Shown here in pieces: positions 34,074-45,010 of a stretch of 64,000 nucleotides of DNA (its first letter is position 1; each line of letters opens with the position of its first letter). This DNA is from Mucidula mucida (taxonomy: Eukaryota > Basidiomycota > Agaricomycetes > Agaricales > Physalacriaceae): contig JADNYV010000028.1 in NCBI GenBank assembly GCA_015501055.1, positions 186,001 to 250,000 of the forward strand, written 5' to 3'. The position numbers were made by a program, and so were the translations under genes. A model generated the notes under the pieces. It worked only from the letters and a program-made list of their open reading frames with translations. It searched no databases and was not told the origin of the DNA.

Positions 34074-35622
34074 CTATGACAAGGACGCGCCGACAAGGGT
34101 GGGCGCCAGACAGACACCCTCTTTCGTCCGAATTTTGTGCACCTTCTTCGTCACAGGGTTGACCCAGGCAGCCTCTCTTGTATCGAGAGTGGTAAATCCT
34201 GTTGAATGAGGCTAAGCAAGAAATGCAAGGTAAATCAAGTAAAGGCGTGCCTGGTTGTACTGTCTCGAAAACCTTTTTCTTCGGGTTCAGCTGGGAAAGC
34301 GGCGTTGCGCCTGACTCGCAGTCAGTAACGAATTAAGACATACATGGCAAGGAACAAACCCTCAAACTCTTCGCCCTCAAAGTAGACACGATCCCCAGGC
34401 TTGGATCCAGGTGGGGGTTGGATGAGCTCGATGCCTCCGTCCTTGCCGTCTTTATGTGTAGCCTAAAGACGATGAACTCCAAGTCAAGACAAGGAAGTCG
34501 AGCGAACGTACTGCGAGAACCATGGCGAAGCTCTTAACGCCACGCATGTTAGCAGGTTTAAGATTACACTGTAACAATGTGAGAATCGTACGTCCAGAGG
34601 CGAAGGAGCAGCATACCACAGCAACGAGGTACTTGTCCTGCATTTGCTCAATGGGAATATAGTGGACAAGACCGGATACAACTGTTCGCGGTCCAGTCTC
34701 TTCGCCAATGTCAATTTGCTAGAGAATACTTTGTATTGAGAATCCCACGACGAGCAAGAAGAGCTACAAGTACCTCGATGTACAAGCCATCAGCATCGGG
34801 GTGTTTCTTGACTGTTAGAGCATGAGAACATGTAAAGAGAAATGAAGGCGGAAACTCACCATCTATAATGTGACCAACACGAAGATCTATCATCGAGGGT
34901 ACAGGTTCGCCTTCATCGGCAGCGGGTGCAGCAACAGCCTTGCCACCCTTCTTCTTGCCAGCGTCTTGAGTAGGAGTAGCAGCATCCTTTTTCTTCTCCT
35001 TCTTCTGTGTCTTGGGTTCAGATGATGGTGTAGATGCGGTAGCTTCTGCCGTTGGCGCAGCTGCTGGAGCCTTCTCTTTCTTCTTCTTTGGAGGTTCCGC
35101 AGTGCGCTCCAACTTCGGTGCGTGTGACAAGTCGAAGGACACGAGAGGGAATGATGATAGTTTTTCGGCAGATTTTCGGACAGGTGGAGATGACTGAATA
35201 TGGTCAAAGTAGCGCGTGAGGGCGGGATGGGAAAAGTATTGGGTCGGCTGGAACTGGGCCTATATGCGTGTGAGCGGGGTATATCCGGGATATGAACAGC
35301 GTACAAAGCTTGGATGCAAAGCGCCATAGAGTGCAACGTCGGCCGCAGTGAGATAATTGCTGACAACGTATGTTTTAGGTATCAGTTGGGTATTGAGGGC
35401 CTATCAACTAATCAGAGGCATTCAAGCGGCTTGAACGAGGCAACGGACCGCTAGATTGTCTTGCTTGACAATGTCTCCCTGTCCGACTTTTTCGAGCCAT
35501 CCGTTTACTTCAGACTGGTCCGCATCGGTCTTCCCGAGAAAAGTCGAATCGTCGTCGGCCGTTGTAGTGACCAGCGCCTTGACGGGACCGCTCAGTTTGG
35601 AAACAGATGCTTGAAAAGACAT
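34074..35622 (-). CDS. ARC1: tRNA-binding aminoacylation cofactor ARC1 (AIMP1/EMAPII type)
   Basis: Binds tRNA and delivers it to methionyl- and glutamyl-tRNA synthetases in the cytosol. The N-terminal GST-C-like domain ([40 protein letters not shown]) makes the synthetase contacts. A Lys/Ala/Pro-rich linker ([19 protein letters not shown] and [20 protein letters not shown]) follows. The C-terminal OB-fold tRNA-binding domain reads [64 protein letters not shown] and [13 protein letters not shown], ending [15 protein letters not shown]. Starts at MSFQASVSK. About eight short introns. No missing motif noted. Confidence 0.92.
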
Positions 35623-36106
35623 GCAAGCTGGACGTGATCGCGGTAGGAATCGATAAAGACTTCGAGTCAAGAACTCCATCAAGAACCAAATTTGGTGACC
35701 CGGGGTACATCTTCACTCAAATCCTTGATTCCATTTTCTTGAGAGCTCGAAGTCTGACAGTTCTCCATCATACTGTTGTTTTTCTACTGTACTTGGTGTA
35801 CTCCTTGCCAAGTCAAAACTAACCACAAATGATGTTAATAGCATATCAAGTCATAGACTGTGTGGTTGGTCAAGATGCAATGATTGATAGTGTATTTCTA
35901 TGTGCTGTAGTATGGGCCAGGACATACAAGACGATATGAATATCAATGAATTCATCGATTGCCAGAGATTGAAGTAAACTAAGCTGTGGCGTAACAAATG
36001 ATCTACAGACTAGGGTTAGGGTTAGGGCATACAGCCGACCAAAAAAAAAAAGGGCCCACCCAGCCAGAGTGGCCAAAGTGGGACAGGAAAATATTGAGAC
36101 GATGCA
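35623..36106. other. Intergenic region between ARC1 and the transposon
   Basis: No supported gene. It contains the telomere-like repeat at 36011-36027 and a poly-A tract of about 11 near 36041-36051. Confidence 0.5.
36011..36027 (+). repeat. Interstitial telomere-like repeat
   Basis: TAGGG followed by two TTAGGG units, i.e. nearly three copies of the canonical fungal telomere hexamer, about 80 bases outside the left end of the transposon. Confidence 0.6.
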
Positions 36107-36108
36107 TA

Positions 36109-36133
36109 CAGTCATCCACCACGGAACAGGACA
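36109..36133 (+). repeat. Left terminal inverted repeat of transposon
   Basis: Pairs with 39065-39089 in inverted orientation over 25 bases with one mismatch at the fifth base; preceded by TA. Confidence 0.9.
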
Positions 36134-36372
36134 GCCAAATAAAGATCGGCTACGGAAGACATACAATCACAAGAGAATAATATGTCTGAGCCATACATAG
36201 TAACTAGACAGGTCATATAATGATTTCTATGTAAGAGTTTACAGAGTACGCGCCGTGTCAATGCAGCGAATGATGGATATACTTCACCGATGCTTATCGG
36301 CAGGGCACCATCCAACAGGACGAGGTCACATCACACTGATATGCCTTATGGGGACGACCGGCAATGGCGGAT

Positions 36373-38654
36373 CTACTCGTCATCAGAGTCAACCTCGGGT
36401 TCCCCATCTTCTTCATCTTCTTCCATCTCGTCCTCGTCGTCGCCGTTTTGGCGCGATGTGTTTGGTAAAGCAACAGCTGTCTGTTTCTTTGGTTTGGGCC
36501 GACCTTTCTCCAAGTCACCCAACTTTGGCTTCAACCATCCCGCACGCCTCTTCTGGCTTTTAGCACGGTCTGACTCCACCTTCCATGCAGCTAGGGCCGT
36601 CTTGTGCTGAGAACGCCTCTGATTGTTGCGCTCTACGCGTTCCGCCTCCTCCTTATTCCACACCCCCAAATCAGCTGTATACTTGGTTCCTTCCTCCACC
36701 CGCTGCTCCTTTTCCTTCTCCTTCACCTCCCGGTCATCATGGTGCTTCTGTGCCGCCGACATAAATTCTGGCCCAGTAAAAAGCTTGGGCATACCATCCG
36801 CATTAAGCCGATTTGAGCCCTTGCCCTTCTGCTTCTTCCTTTCCTCGTCCTCCTGAAGCTGGGTTTGAGTCTGGCCAACATATACATTTGCCATCACCAT
36901 GCCCGTCTGGACCTCGACCAATCGCCGCTTTAGAGCGCGCTCATTCTCCTGTGAGTCAATCAATGAATCACGGAGATCGCGCTCATGACACGTTTGTGGT
37001 TTGATCTCTAGAACTTCCTCGAAGCGGCGTTTCATCCTGATGGGTGAGATGGGAGTGGTGTTGTAATGTGGAGGAACCATGTCAGAGGTGATGCGGTCAG
37101 CAGTGAGGAAGGCATACGAAGATGATGAAGAGGACCGTGTGAGGGTGTCGAGAAGGCTCCGCGCAATAGGTGTACCCGTCGAAGGTGAGTTGGTCACATC
37201 CATCAGTCCGAACGATGGATTTTGACGTGCGTGAGTTTTCAGATCCAGAAGGAGATGAGAGACTGCACGTTCCGGAGTGGAGAGGGTAAGAGGAAGGGCG
37301 CTGCGTGAGGATGATGCAAGAGCCGGTGCCATCTGTGAGTCAGTGATGACATCGGGGTTGAATGGAACAACACCAGTTTTCCGAAAGGCGGAAAGTATGT
37401 TGTCACGAGTGAACACTTTGACGTGCGCCTTGCCGTAAACAGAGAGAAAGACGGCCTTGATTACTTTCTTCCCTGTGTTCTGCTCATATGCCGTTCGCTC
37501 CTCACGGAAACGCTGCTTGACGACTGCAAATATAACGATGTCGAGTCCCTGGTACACGTGGGTGGAATGGGATGGATAGCATAAGACCTCGATTCGATGG
37601 GCCTTCGCATACTCCAGGAACTCGAGTGTGTAGTGAGAGCTATGGCCGTCAACTAGTAGTAAGCGCCGACGTCCGGCAGCCTTCGCCTTGGTTTGCTGAT
37701 CAAATTGTTTGATCCAGAGGACACCGATTTCTCCGTCGATGTATCCCTTCTTGGAGTGTCCAATTCTATAAGGTACGATTTAGCGCACATATTTGGATCA
37801 AAGCCTATCACTTACGATGCGTTTAGCGGATTCTCCTGGGCCCACGACGTCTGGAAGTACTCCCCCTTGAAGATAACTGCCGGCGGAAGCGATGTACCGT
37901 CTGCGCAAATGGTGCACAAAACGGTAATGTTTTCTCGGTCACCACCTTGCTGCTGGTGCTGAACAGACTGGCCCTTAGGTCCAACTACTCGCTCTCGACC
38001 TTCGACGCCCTGCTGCATGCCAGTCTCATCTGCACCATACTTGAGCTCGTCCACTATCTTGTCCTCCTCGGTTCCGTCACCACAAATAACCTTAGCAAGA
38101 AGCTCGAAGTAGGCTTCTTTAGTCGTCGGATTGACTGCGCGGGCCCTCGAGTGATCAAGACCATGAGTCCAGTACGGTGAGAGACGATTCGAGTGCTTTT
38201 GGAGGAAGCGGCCTGACCAATTCTTCCCTAGACCATCTTCCGGGAATGAGTCTCTGTGGCGAGCGCGTGCAATCTTCTCCCCAACCTCCTTAATGTGTTT
38301 GAGAGTGAGAGGGAAGCCGCGGTTAGCTAGAGCGATGCAATAGTCGACCACTTTGTCCTGCTCTTGTTTGTTTAGCCAACCAGTTTCCTCGTTCCAATAC
38401 TCCTGCTTGCTCGGCCGACCCTTGTACCGTTCAAGCATCGTGCTCCGATGCAGTTTAATGCGGACATGATCTTCCTTCCAGCACCTCTCCTCAACATCAG
38501 AACAAATAACCTGAGCACCTTTCGCTTTCCTGGCATCCTTTTTGGCATCTTCTTTTTCGGTGTGGTATTCCTCCACAGCTTGCAGCATCCATTTTTCCTT
38601 GATAGCACTGTAGTCCTGTTGTTTTCTGGCATCGGAGCGAGCACGGCCGACCAT
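36373..38654 (-). CDS. Pogo-type DDE transposase
   Basis: Start chosen at MVGRARSDARKQQDYSAIKE; the frame is open upstream to 38876. An N-terminal charged helical region and the Tc5/CENP-B DNA-binding helix-turn-helix (GFPLTLKHIKEVGEKIARAR, then NWSGRFLQKHSNRLSPYW) precede the DDE-1 endonuclease: first Asp in YGADETGMQ, second in LLLVDGHSSHYT, third probably in HVYQGLDIVIFAVVKQ. One intron (GTAAGT...TATAG, about 37745-37817) joins NPLNA-S to IGHSKKGYIDGE. The C-terminal 300 residues add a coiled coil (ENERALKRRLVEVQTGMVMA; EEAERVERNNQRRSQHK) and a very acidic tail (DDEDEMEEDEEDGEPEVDSD). It cuts and reinserts its own element. Confidence 0.9.
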
Positions 38655-39064
38655 CTCGTGAGAGACGACACTGACAGGAAGACGCGTCGCGAAGGAAGAG
38701 CAAGCGCATGTGTCATCTGTCCCCATTGGGAGTGTGACACAGATTTCTTGCCTCCGACTGGGACTTGTTCCAACATGGTACTGTGCTCGTCTCAGATGCC
38801 TAAAATTACCTAGATGTATGTTTCTTGGTGTTATGAAAGTATCTGAAGTAACTGGAGTGGCGTGCATTGACTCCAACAGTCAAAAGACAGGTTCTTAGAG
38901 AAATTCATGAATAATCATGCACCGTATGAATTTTACAAAATGGTATTGCTTCGGAGATTGTGTATTTAACAAGAACATACATAAAACCACTTGTTAGTAT
39001 TGTGACCGAGGGCAAATGCGACGTGTGGGGGTGGTTCCGGGCCATTTGTCCTGTTGCGTGGTGT

Positions 39065-39089
39065 TGTCCTGTTCCGTGGTGGATCACTG
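39065..39089 (-). repeat. Right terminal inverted repeat of transposon
   Basis: Inverted copy of 36109-36133, followed by TA. The adjacent 39047-39064 repeats the inner 18 bases in direct orientation with small changes. Confidence 0.9.
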
Positions 39090-39091
39090 TA

Positions 39092-39717
39092 AGCCGAAGC
39101 CTATACAAGCCGTAGACACCCTCTGTATGGACAGGGTCGCCGTGCTATGAAGGATCTCCACGGCCCATAAATCCGGGACGTGAAGGGACTTATGCCATCA
39201 AGGTAAGTATGAGTTGTTCAGCTGTTCACGCTCACTTCTTATTCTTGAACAACGCGCGCACGGACCACGTCGCTGTCACCTTCCTTTCTGGGTAACGTTC
39301 GCGCTAATTGATCGAATCGCTTAGAGCACAGTCGATCCACCTCCAGCGTTGATTTCTCGCTGCGCGTGTCTTGTAGCCAGAGTATAAAATATATAATATC
39401 TAGCGCTTCTTCAGTGCAGCGCGCGACCAAGGCCTCAACGTGACATCTTGCCGACACTCTACAGCCAGCTCGACCCAGCTTATAGTAATATTGAAACATA
39501 TTAACACACACGTCCGGGAACTCACAACCTTGTACGTTTACTGTTCTGAGTAGGAAATTCAGAGAGATGTGGCTAGAACGTCTGTGCCTCTGTTCGCGAG
39601 AGCAGGTACTACTACAAGACGACGACAGTATCATAATACATGAATTTCGAGACTCTGAGATCTTGATCCAGGTCTATTGTCGAGCAAATTCAAGAGAAGA
39701 GTATGATTATCCATTGC
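39092..39717. other. Spacer between transposon and P450 gene
   Basis: A 131-codon minus-strand frame (39239-39634) includes MFQYYYKLGRAGCRV and LDIIYFILWLQDTR but has no family resemblance or clear promoter. I do not call it a gene with confidence. Confidence 0.3.
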
Positions 39718-41659
39718 TTAAGTACATCCTAGAACCTTGGATACATCTTCATGCCTCGGAGTAAGCTTCAGACTATATGGCATCGGCGAGCGCCCCGATA
39801 GCCCATCGTACTCGGTCAAATCAATCGGTGCACCCTCTACCTGTTCCATCTTGAAAGACCAGAGGAGTCGAGAAATTCCAAGAAAGAGTGCGCGATCCGC
39901 GAGAGCCATGCCTATGCATATTCGGCGACTTCGATAATTCAGTGTACGTCCGAAACATGTATGCTACCAACGTACCCAACGCCATACATCCAATGATCAC
40001 GTTTACAAGGATCTGCTTGGTTAGCGCTTTCAGTAGACGTGAGGACGTCTCCCACGAAGCGATCAGGCTGCATGAGACGTCAGCGACAATGACTGACGTC
40101 AAAGTATGGCACCCACGTTGAACACAAGAGGATCTGGATATCGGTCTGCGTCAAAGTGCATCGAATAGGTATTGCAGACGACGACGGTGTTTGCCGGAAT
40201 AAGGTTTCCTTGATACATAAAGTCTTCTGTTGACATATGTGGCGTACCCAACCAAAAAGGATTATGGTACCGTTCGACCTTCAACCAGTTAGAATGAGCT
40301 ATTTTGCGTTCGAGAAAGTGATTCACCTCTTTAATGATAGCCCTGCAGTAGGGCAAGTTCTTCTCGTCGTTTACATCCGGCACTCTGTCCTTACCCACAA
40401 CGCGATCCATCTCTTCGTGCGCCTTTCGTTGGATGTCCGGGTGTGCCGCAATATGCGCTGTGAACCATTGAAGGACGCCGGCTGTCTTGGTTGGATGGCG
40501 TATCAGTTGCGCTTCAAGATATATTGGAAAAACATACGGTCTCGACGCCAGCGATCATGTACGCTGCTGCGAGCATCGTCATATCCATGAGGTCTAAACC
40601 TTCTTTCTCCTGAATCTGCAGTAACGTTTTCGCGAAACAGTCAGGAACCTCGACGCCAGTCTGAAGGTCAGCTTTCATCGCCAAGAGCATGCCTCCGTAA
40701 AAATTGACGGTATCTTCTTGTAGCCTGCGGCCGCGTCGCCACATGCCGGTGGGAAGCCGCTGGAGGATTGGGAGGAAATCGACTAGGTTGGAGACAGGCC
40801 CTGTGCAGTTCCTACATACTCGGTTGAGCAATCATGGCATGAATTATCGCACTTGTCAGATTTACATGAATTCGCGACTTATGCGCAGGATTTCGGCGAC
40901 GTGATTATCATCGACGCCTGAAGTCCTGACACCGAACGTGATTTGAAACATATTATTGAGGGGGTAGCGCCCAAGAATTTTCTGCGTACTAGGCGGATGA
41001 GGACCAGAATAGCATCTGATGATGATAACCTTGCCTGGGGATTGATGCAGTATGCACCTCCTTGGCTGACTTGGTACAGCGTCTTCACCATGTCCAAGGC
41101 CTCAAAATTCATTGTCGCCTCAAATCTTGAGACGGCTGAGGCTTGGATATACGAAGCAGCAATTCGACGGTGTTTTCGCCTGGCTCAGATAAGCAACAGC
41201 ATGGCATCTTGCAAACGCTTGAGGAAATACTCACCAGATATCTCCGTGCGGCGAGCCAGTGATGGCACGTCCCTTGAATATTGTCTGGGCTTTGATGAAC
41301 ATGTTCTTGCGCGACGAAAAGATGGCTCCATTGGTCACGAAAAGATCTTTGACAATGACAGGATCCGAAATTGAGAGAAACGACTGATTCCCCAAACGGA
41401 ACGAGTAGACTTTCCCATATTGTCTTGTCCAGCGGTGCAGAGTGAGTTCTGGGTAGTGGGTCAAGAACGGGAACGATCCTGGGATGAAGTTATATGAGGT
41501 GAGAGCGAGCGGAGGACTGTTCGAACCTAGAACGGGGATGCCTTTAGGCCCATTGAATCCGGGAATAGCAGGAGCACAGAGAGTGTAGTAACCAACAAGA
41601 AGTATCGTCGTCCCAAGTGCAATCCACCACAAGGAGGACGCGAGTAAGTGGGGGTCCAT
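39718..41659 (-). CDS. Cytochrome P450 monooxygenase
   Basis: A membrane-bound haem monooxygenase. The N-terminal anchor (LASSLWWIALGTTILLVGYY) follows MDPH. Then come a Pro-rich hinge (PAIPGFNGPKGIPVLGS), B-C region sequence (ISDPVIVKDLFVTNGAIFSS), the I-helix region (DMTMLAAAYMIAGVET), the K-helix ExxR assembled across an intron (IIKE joined to VERYHNPFWLGTPH) and PDRFVGDV. The haem loop is YGVG joined to RRICIGMALADRALFLG across a GTACGT...GAAG intron. The Cys ligand is present; the usual first Phe of the haem motif is Tyr. It resembles fungal CYP clans for secondary metabolism or xenobiotics; substrate unknown. Confidence 0.92.
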
Positions 41660-41993
41660 GAAGAGCAACTTGAAAAAGGCTAGAAAACTCCACCATTATA
41701 TACCTCGGCCCGTTCAGTGGTTCCATAGATATCACCCCAAAGAGGAATCTTTGATTTTCGCATTCAGTAAACGCACATAGCTTGTAGTTTAGGGCGAAGT
41801 GGGTGGGTGAACAAAATTCTTCTGATCTCATGTGACGAATTCCCGATCGCATCTGAACCGAAGTAAATGCCGATCACCGACACTGTTGCCGGTACATCGA
41901 CTTCACCGCACTTGCTCTCTTCAACCACCAGTCTACCACTACCTTGCTTAGGACTGATCTCACGGCTACTTACGACTTTCATCATGGCCGCCA
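41660..41993. promoter_or_regulatory. Divergent promoter region of P450 and HIT genes
   Basis: The 334 bases between the P450 ATG (-) and the HIT gene ATG (+). No unambiguous motif was seen. Confidence 0.45.
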
Positions 41994-42731
41994 ATGAAGA
42001 CCCCAAGTGATTCTTCAACTAGTCGACAGCCCATCTCTCTGATCCTTTCCTTGTGTAGGTGCCTCTTCTGTGCGATTATCTCTGGTACGAGTATCTCAAG
42101 CTATGTGGGCATTGCTCTCCTCTCATGCTACTACATAGGCAAAGTTCCTTCCCACAAGGTGTACGAGACAGACAAATGGTGAGTCCCGTTCAACAGTAAC
42201 ACTACAGGGAGCCATACTAGCGTCTCATTGCTAGTCTCGCCTTCCTTGACATCATGCCAACTACGGAAGGCCATACTCAAGTGATTCCCAAATGTTTGTT
42301 ACGCTGAGCCGACACGGATCTCAATAACCATCATTTCTAGATCACGCGAAAACGCTCGGTGACCTTCCTGATGAATACCTCAGCGCGATTGGTCCGGTCG
42401 TGAAGAAAATTGCTCTTTCTACCGGAGTGGAGCAATACAACATTGTTCAGGTGCTCATACAGTTTTCTCGCTTGCAATCCGCCCTTGACGCATCTCTTGA
42501 TTCCGCAGAATAACGGCAAACTCGCTTTTCAGGTATGTGAGACCAATAATAGCTCGCGAAGCTGACGGAGATACTGCTCCACAGCACATTGACCATGTTC
42601 ACTTCCATGTTGTACCTAAGCCCAATGAGACGGAAGGTCTCGTCTTAACTCTTGGTCAAAACTGGCCACAGAGGAAGGCCGGCAACGAAGAATTGGCCAT
42701 TACGTGCGAGAAGATGAAGAACCGTCTCTGA
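41994..42731 (+). CDS. HIT-family nucleotide hydrolase
   Basis: A histidine-triad hydrolase acting on nucleoside phosphoramidates or dinucleoside polyphosphates. Start MKTPSDSSTSRQPISLIL, then CRCLFCAIIS with a paired-Cys zinc site as in HINT proteins. Exons join as IISG-KVPSHKVYETDK, LAFLDIMPTTEGHTQVIPK, YHAKTLGDLPDEYLSAIGP, VVKKIALSTGVEQYNIVQ, NNGKLAFQ and finally HIDHVHFHVVPKPNETEGLV, where HVHFHVV is the catalytic triad motif. Six exons, all with consensus introns. It lacks the more usual NNG-xxAGQ spacing but keeps NNG. It ends MKNRL at 42731. Confidence 0.93.
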
Positions 42732-43196
42732 ATGCGGCTAATACAGCGCTCGTGTACTTCCCATACTAAATGCATATGCTTCAGACGGAGGGTGCTTTCG
42801 TGCAACATTTGAATCTCCTCGCGTGACGTCACATTCCTCATTCTTGACTGATCGTCTTATCGTTCGCGCTCAAGCGCAGCTCAAACTCAAGGCCTGTTTC
42901 TCGGGACAAGTGACTAGTGGGGGGATTGAACGCCCGCCACAACGCCCAAGGGCGCTCACTCTCTGAGTCTCACCAGCCAGCTTCCTCCACCGGACACCTC
43001 ATGTTTTTTTCGCAATGGGCTCTTCCATATGGCGGTCAACTCCATATAGTATTCCGCGAACTTGCTCCGCTTCAGGTTCATCTTGTAATATGAATGATGC
43101 GAGAACTGGGCCGGGGTATCAGTCAATTCATATCGTATCGTCGCACGAGGACATTCCTTCTTCACTCCTTTGCTACCGCCCGGCTCAAGATTCGCG
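42732..43196. other. Intergenic region
   Basis: No supported gene. A stretch near 42905-42950 (minus strand) loosely resembles a tRNA T-arm but lacks the other arms. Confidence 0.4.
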
Positions 43197-44537
43197 ATGA
43201 CAGTCAGAGTGTCGCCAGTACTCTCTGTGCTCATCTCAATATGGATGGAGACACTGTTCTATGGTACGCGACCTGCTTTGGTCATACAAGACCGCGTACT
43301 AAATTCCACTCAATTTCAATTACTCAGGTATCAATGTTGTGCTCATCGTTCTTACGGTAGCTGCTTTATTGTCGGGTCCGTATCCTCCCAATCGGCAGAA
43401 CCAAGTCATTTTGGCACTCTCCGTCATTCTGTCAGTCTATTTCTGCTGACGCGATGTAAATTGAACCTCCTGTTGACTTAGTTTCCTTTGCGCTTCTGCC
43501 CATATGGGAGTCAATCTTTGCCGTTTGGTACAAGGTTATATCTTCCCGGAGAGCAAGGAGGGTATGATTGCATATCTTCTGGACCTCACACAACATACCA
43601 ATGTTGCTAAGCAGTATCTGCTCGTCACGGTTGTAAGTAACACATCGCTCGACCATCCCCTACAACTCATTGGTCGAGTAGAATTTGTTTTCAGATATGC
43701 TATTGGTGACTGCTATCCGCATATTGTAGCCCGCACGTCCCTTATACGCCCGATAGACCTGGCGTGTCTACTTGGTATGGGACAAGTCAATTCTCATTAC
43801 CTTGATGCCAGTCCTTCTGTGTACCAGCGTTTTCAGTACGTGAAGTTCCGTTGGATCGTCTCTTATGGGCTGACTCATTTCCCTTACTAGTCGCTGGCAT
43901 CGGTGTAAGCACTTTCTTCGCTCTCTATGTAGCCTTAATTTATAGATCGTTCATTCTTAGACTGCCATTCTGGAAAGCCTCGTCGTCCCTGGAGAAACAA
44001 TCTTCCTCGGTCGCATCTCATCCTGGGCTCTCGCCCAATTCTCGTTGTCCCTTGTTATGAACTTCACCGCGACCGTCCTCATTGCGTCGCGCATCTGGTA
44101 CATCACTGGTCGTGGTGCCGTGCAGAATCGAGCGCACCTCAAACTCTATTGGCGCATCATCATCATCATCATCGAGAGCGCGTCCTTTACTGCTTTCGTG
44201 CAAATCGTGCAGCTTGGGTTCTACGCGGCCAAATTCCCGGGCACATATTTCGTATCGGACTGCGCTGTTCAAATAGTCGTAAGTGGGCTCGCCGAGCGTT
44301 GTAGATGTTCACTGAGGATTCACACGTTAGACTATGGCTCCATTGATGATCATCGTACTGATTGGGGCGACGCGCAAGGATCAGAGTAACGTTGTCTTCA
44401 GCACATATGATACCCGAAGTATGGTCGATACGCCGACACTTTCGGGGATACGATTTGCAGAGAAGGATCTGGAGATGATGGCTGCGACTAAGACGGTGTC
44501 CACCTCAAGATCGACGAACGACGGAATGCCGTTATAA
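43197..44537 (+). CDS. Mushroom-type multi-pass (about 7 TM) membrane protein
   Basis: Starts MTVRVSPVLSVLISIWMETL; TM1 runs on across an intron into FYGINVVLIVLTVAALLS. Further helices are seen in TSLIRPIDLACLLG, LLVAGIGVSTFFALYVALIY, ALAQFSLSLVMNFTATVLIA followed by SRIWYITGRG, and YWRIIIIIIESASFTAFVQI, then TMAPLMIIVLIG and a hydrophilic tail ending STSRSTNDGMPL. Layout, Trp/Tyr-Gly-Asn motif in TM1 and intron pattern match the large Agaricomycete receptor-like family whose ligands are unknown. The ATC repeat at 44155-44173 encodes the run of Ile. Middle exon borders are approximate. Confidence 0.7.
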
Positions 44538-45010
44538 CCACCGGATGTGGTGCTGTCATTTTCATGTTATGCCTCCTGGATAACTTTGTTTCGTATCTAG
44601 ATAGGAGGTCAGAAAGAGTCAGGGATCCGATTCGAGCTCGCTCAATGGCTGATGATCTACTCTGGACCATTGTATATCCAACACCCCAATAGCATGAGCA
44701 TCAAGAAAGAGAGAAAAAGGAATTTCGAGATACATAGTTTCGCCACGTCGCGCGTTCAAATCGCTGACCGCCGTTGCCGGCAAGTCATATGACTTCGTTG
44801 TTCGCGTTTTTCTTCCTCATCGATCCAATACGACTCTAAGAATGGTGGCCCTCGATACTTAGCTCTGACTTTGGCAATATGGCGGCCCGCGTTAATCGCG
44901 TTTCATGGCTATGTAGGTCCAGATGGATCCAGACTTCCCTGACAGTCCACAACCGGACAGACCCGATTTTTTATGCTCGTTACACTCCTTCCAACTCTCT
45001 CTATCACACG
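44538..45010. other. Intergenic region between two membrane-protein genes
   Basis: No coding frame of note; promoter of the downstream gene. Confidence 0.4.

Larger units (their letters stand above)
36109..39089 (-). mobile_element. Complete pogo/Fot1-like DNA transposon
   Basis: About 2.98 kb bounded by 25-base terminal inverted repeats at 36109-36133 and 39065-39089 that differ at one position only. Each starts CAGT. A TA dinucleotide lies immediately outside both ends (36107-36108 and 39090-39091), the expected target duplication for Tc1/mariner-pogo elements. Inside the right end an 18-base near-copy of the repeat stands in tandem at 39047-39064, perhaps a second transposase-binding site. 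The single gene inside encodes a CENP-B-type DDE transposase on the minus strand with open exons. Intact frames and near-perfect ends suggest a young, possibly mobile copy. Confidence 0.88.

Noticed and set aside
42890..42990. tRNA-like T-arm on the minus strand
   Set aside because: Only a GGGCG-TTCAATC-like stem-loop is seen; the acceptor stem, D-arm and anticodon arm do not fold.
44740..44800. TTCAAAT loop resembling a tRNA T-loop on the plus strand
   Set aside because: The flanking stem pairs over only three bases and no acceptor stem is present.
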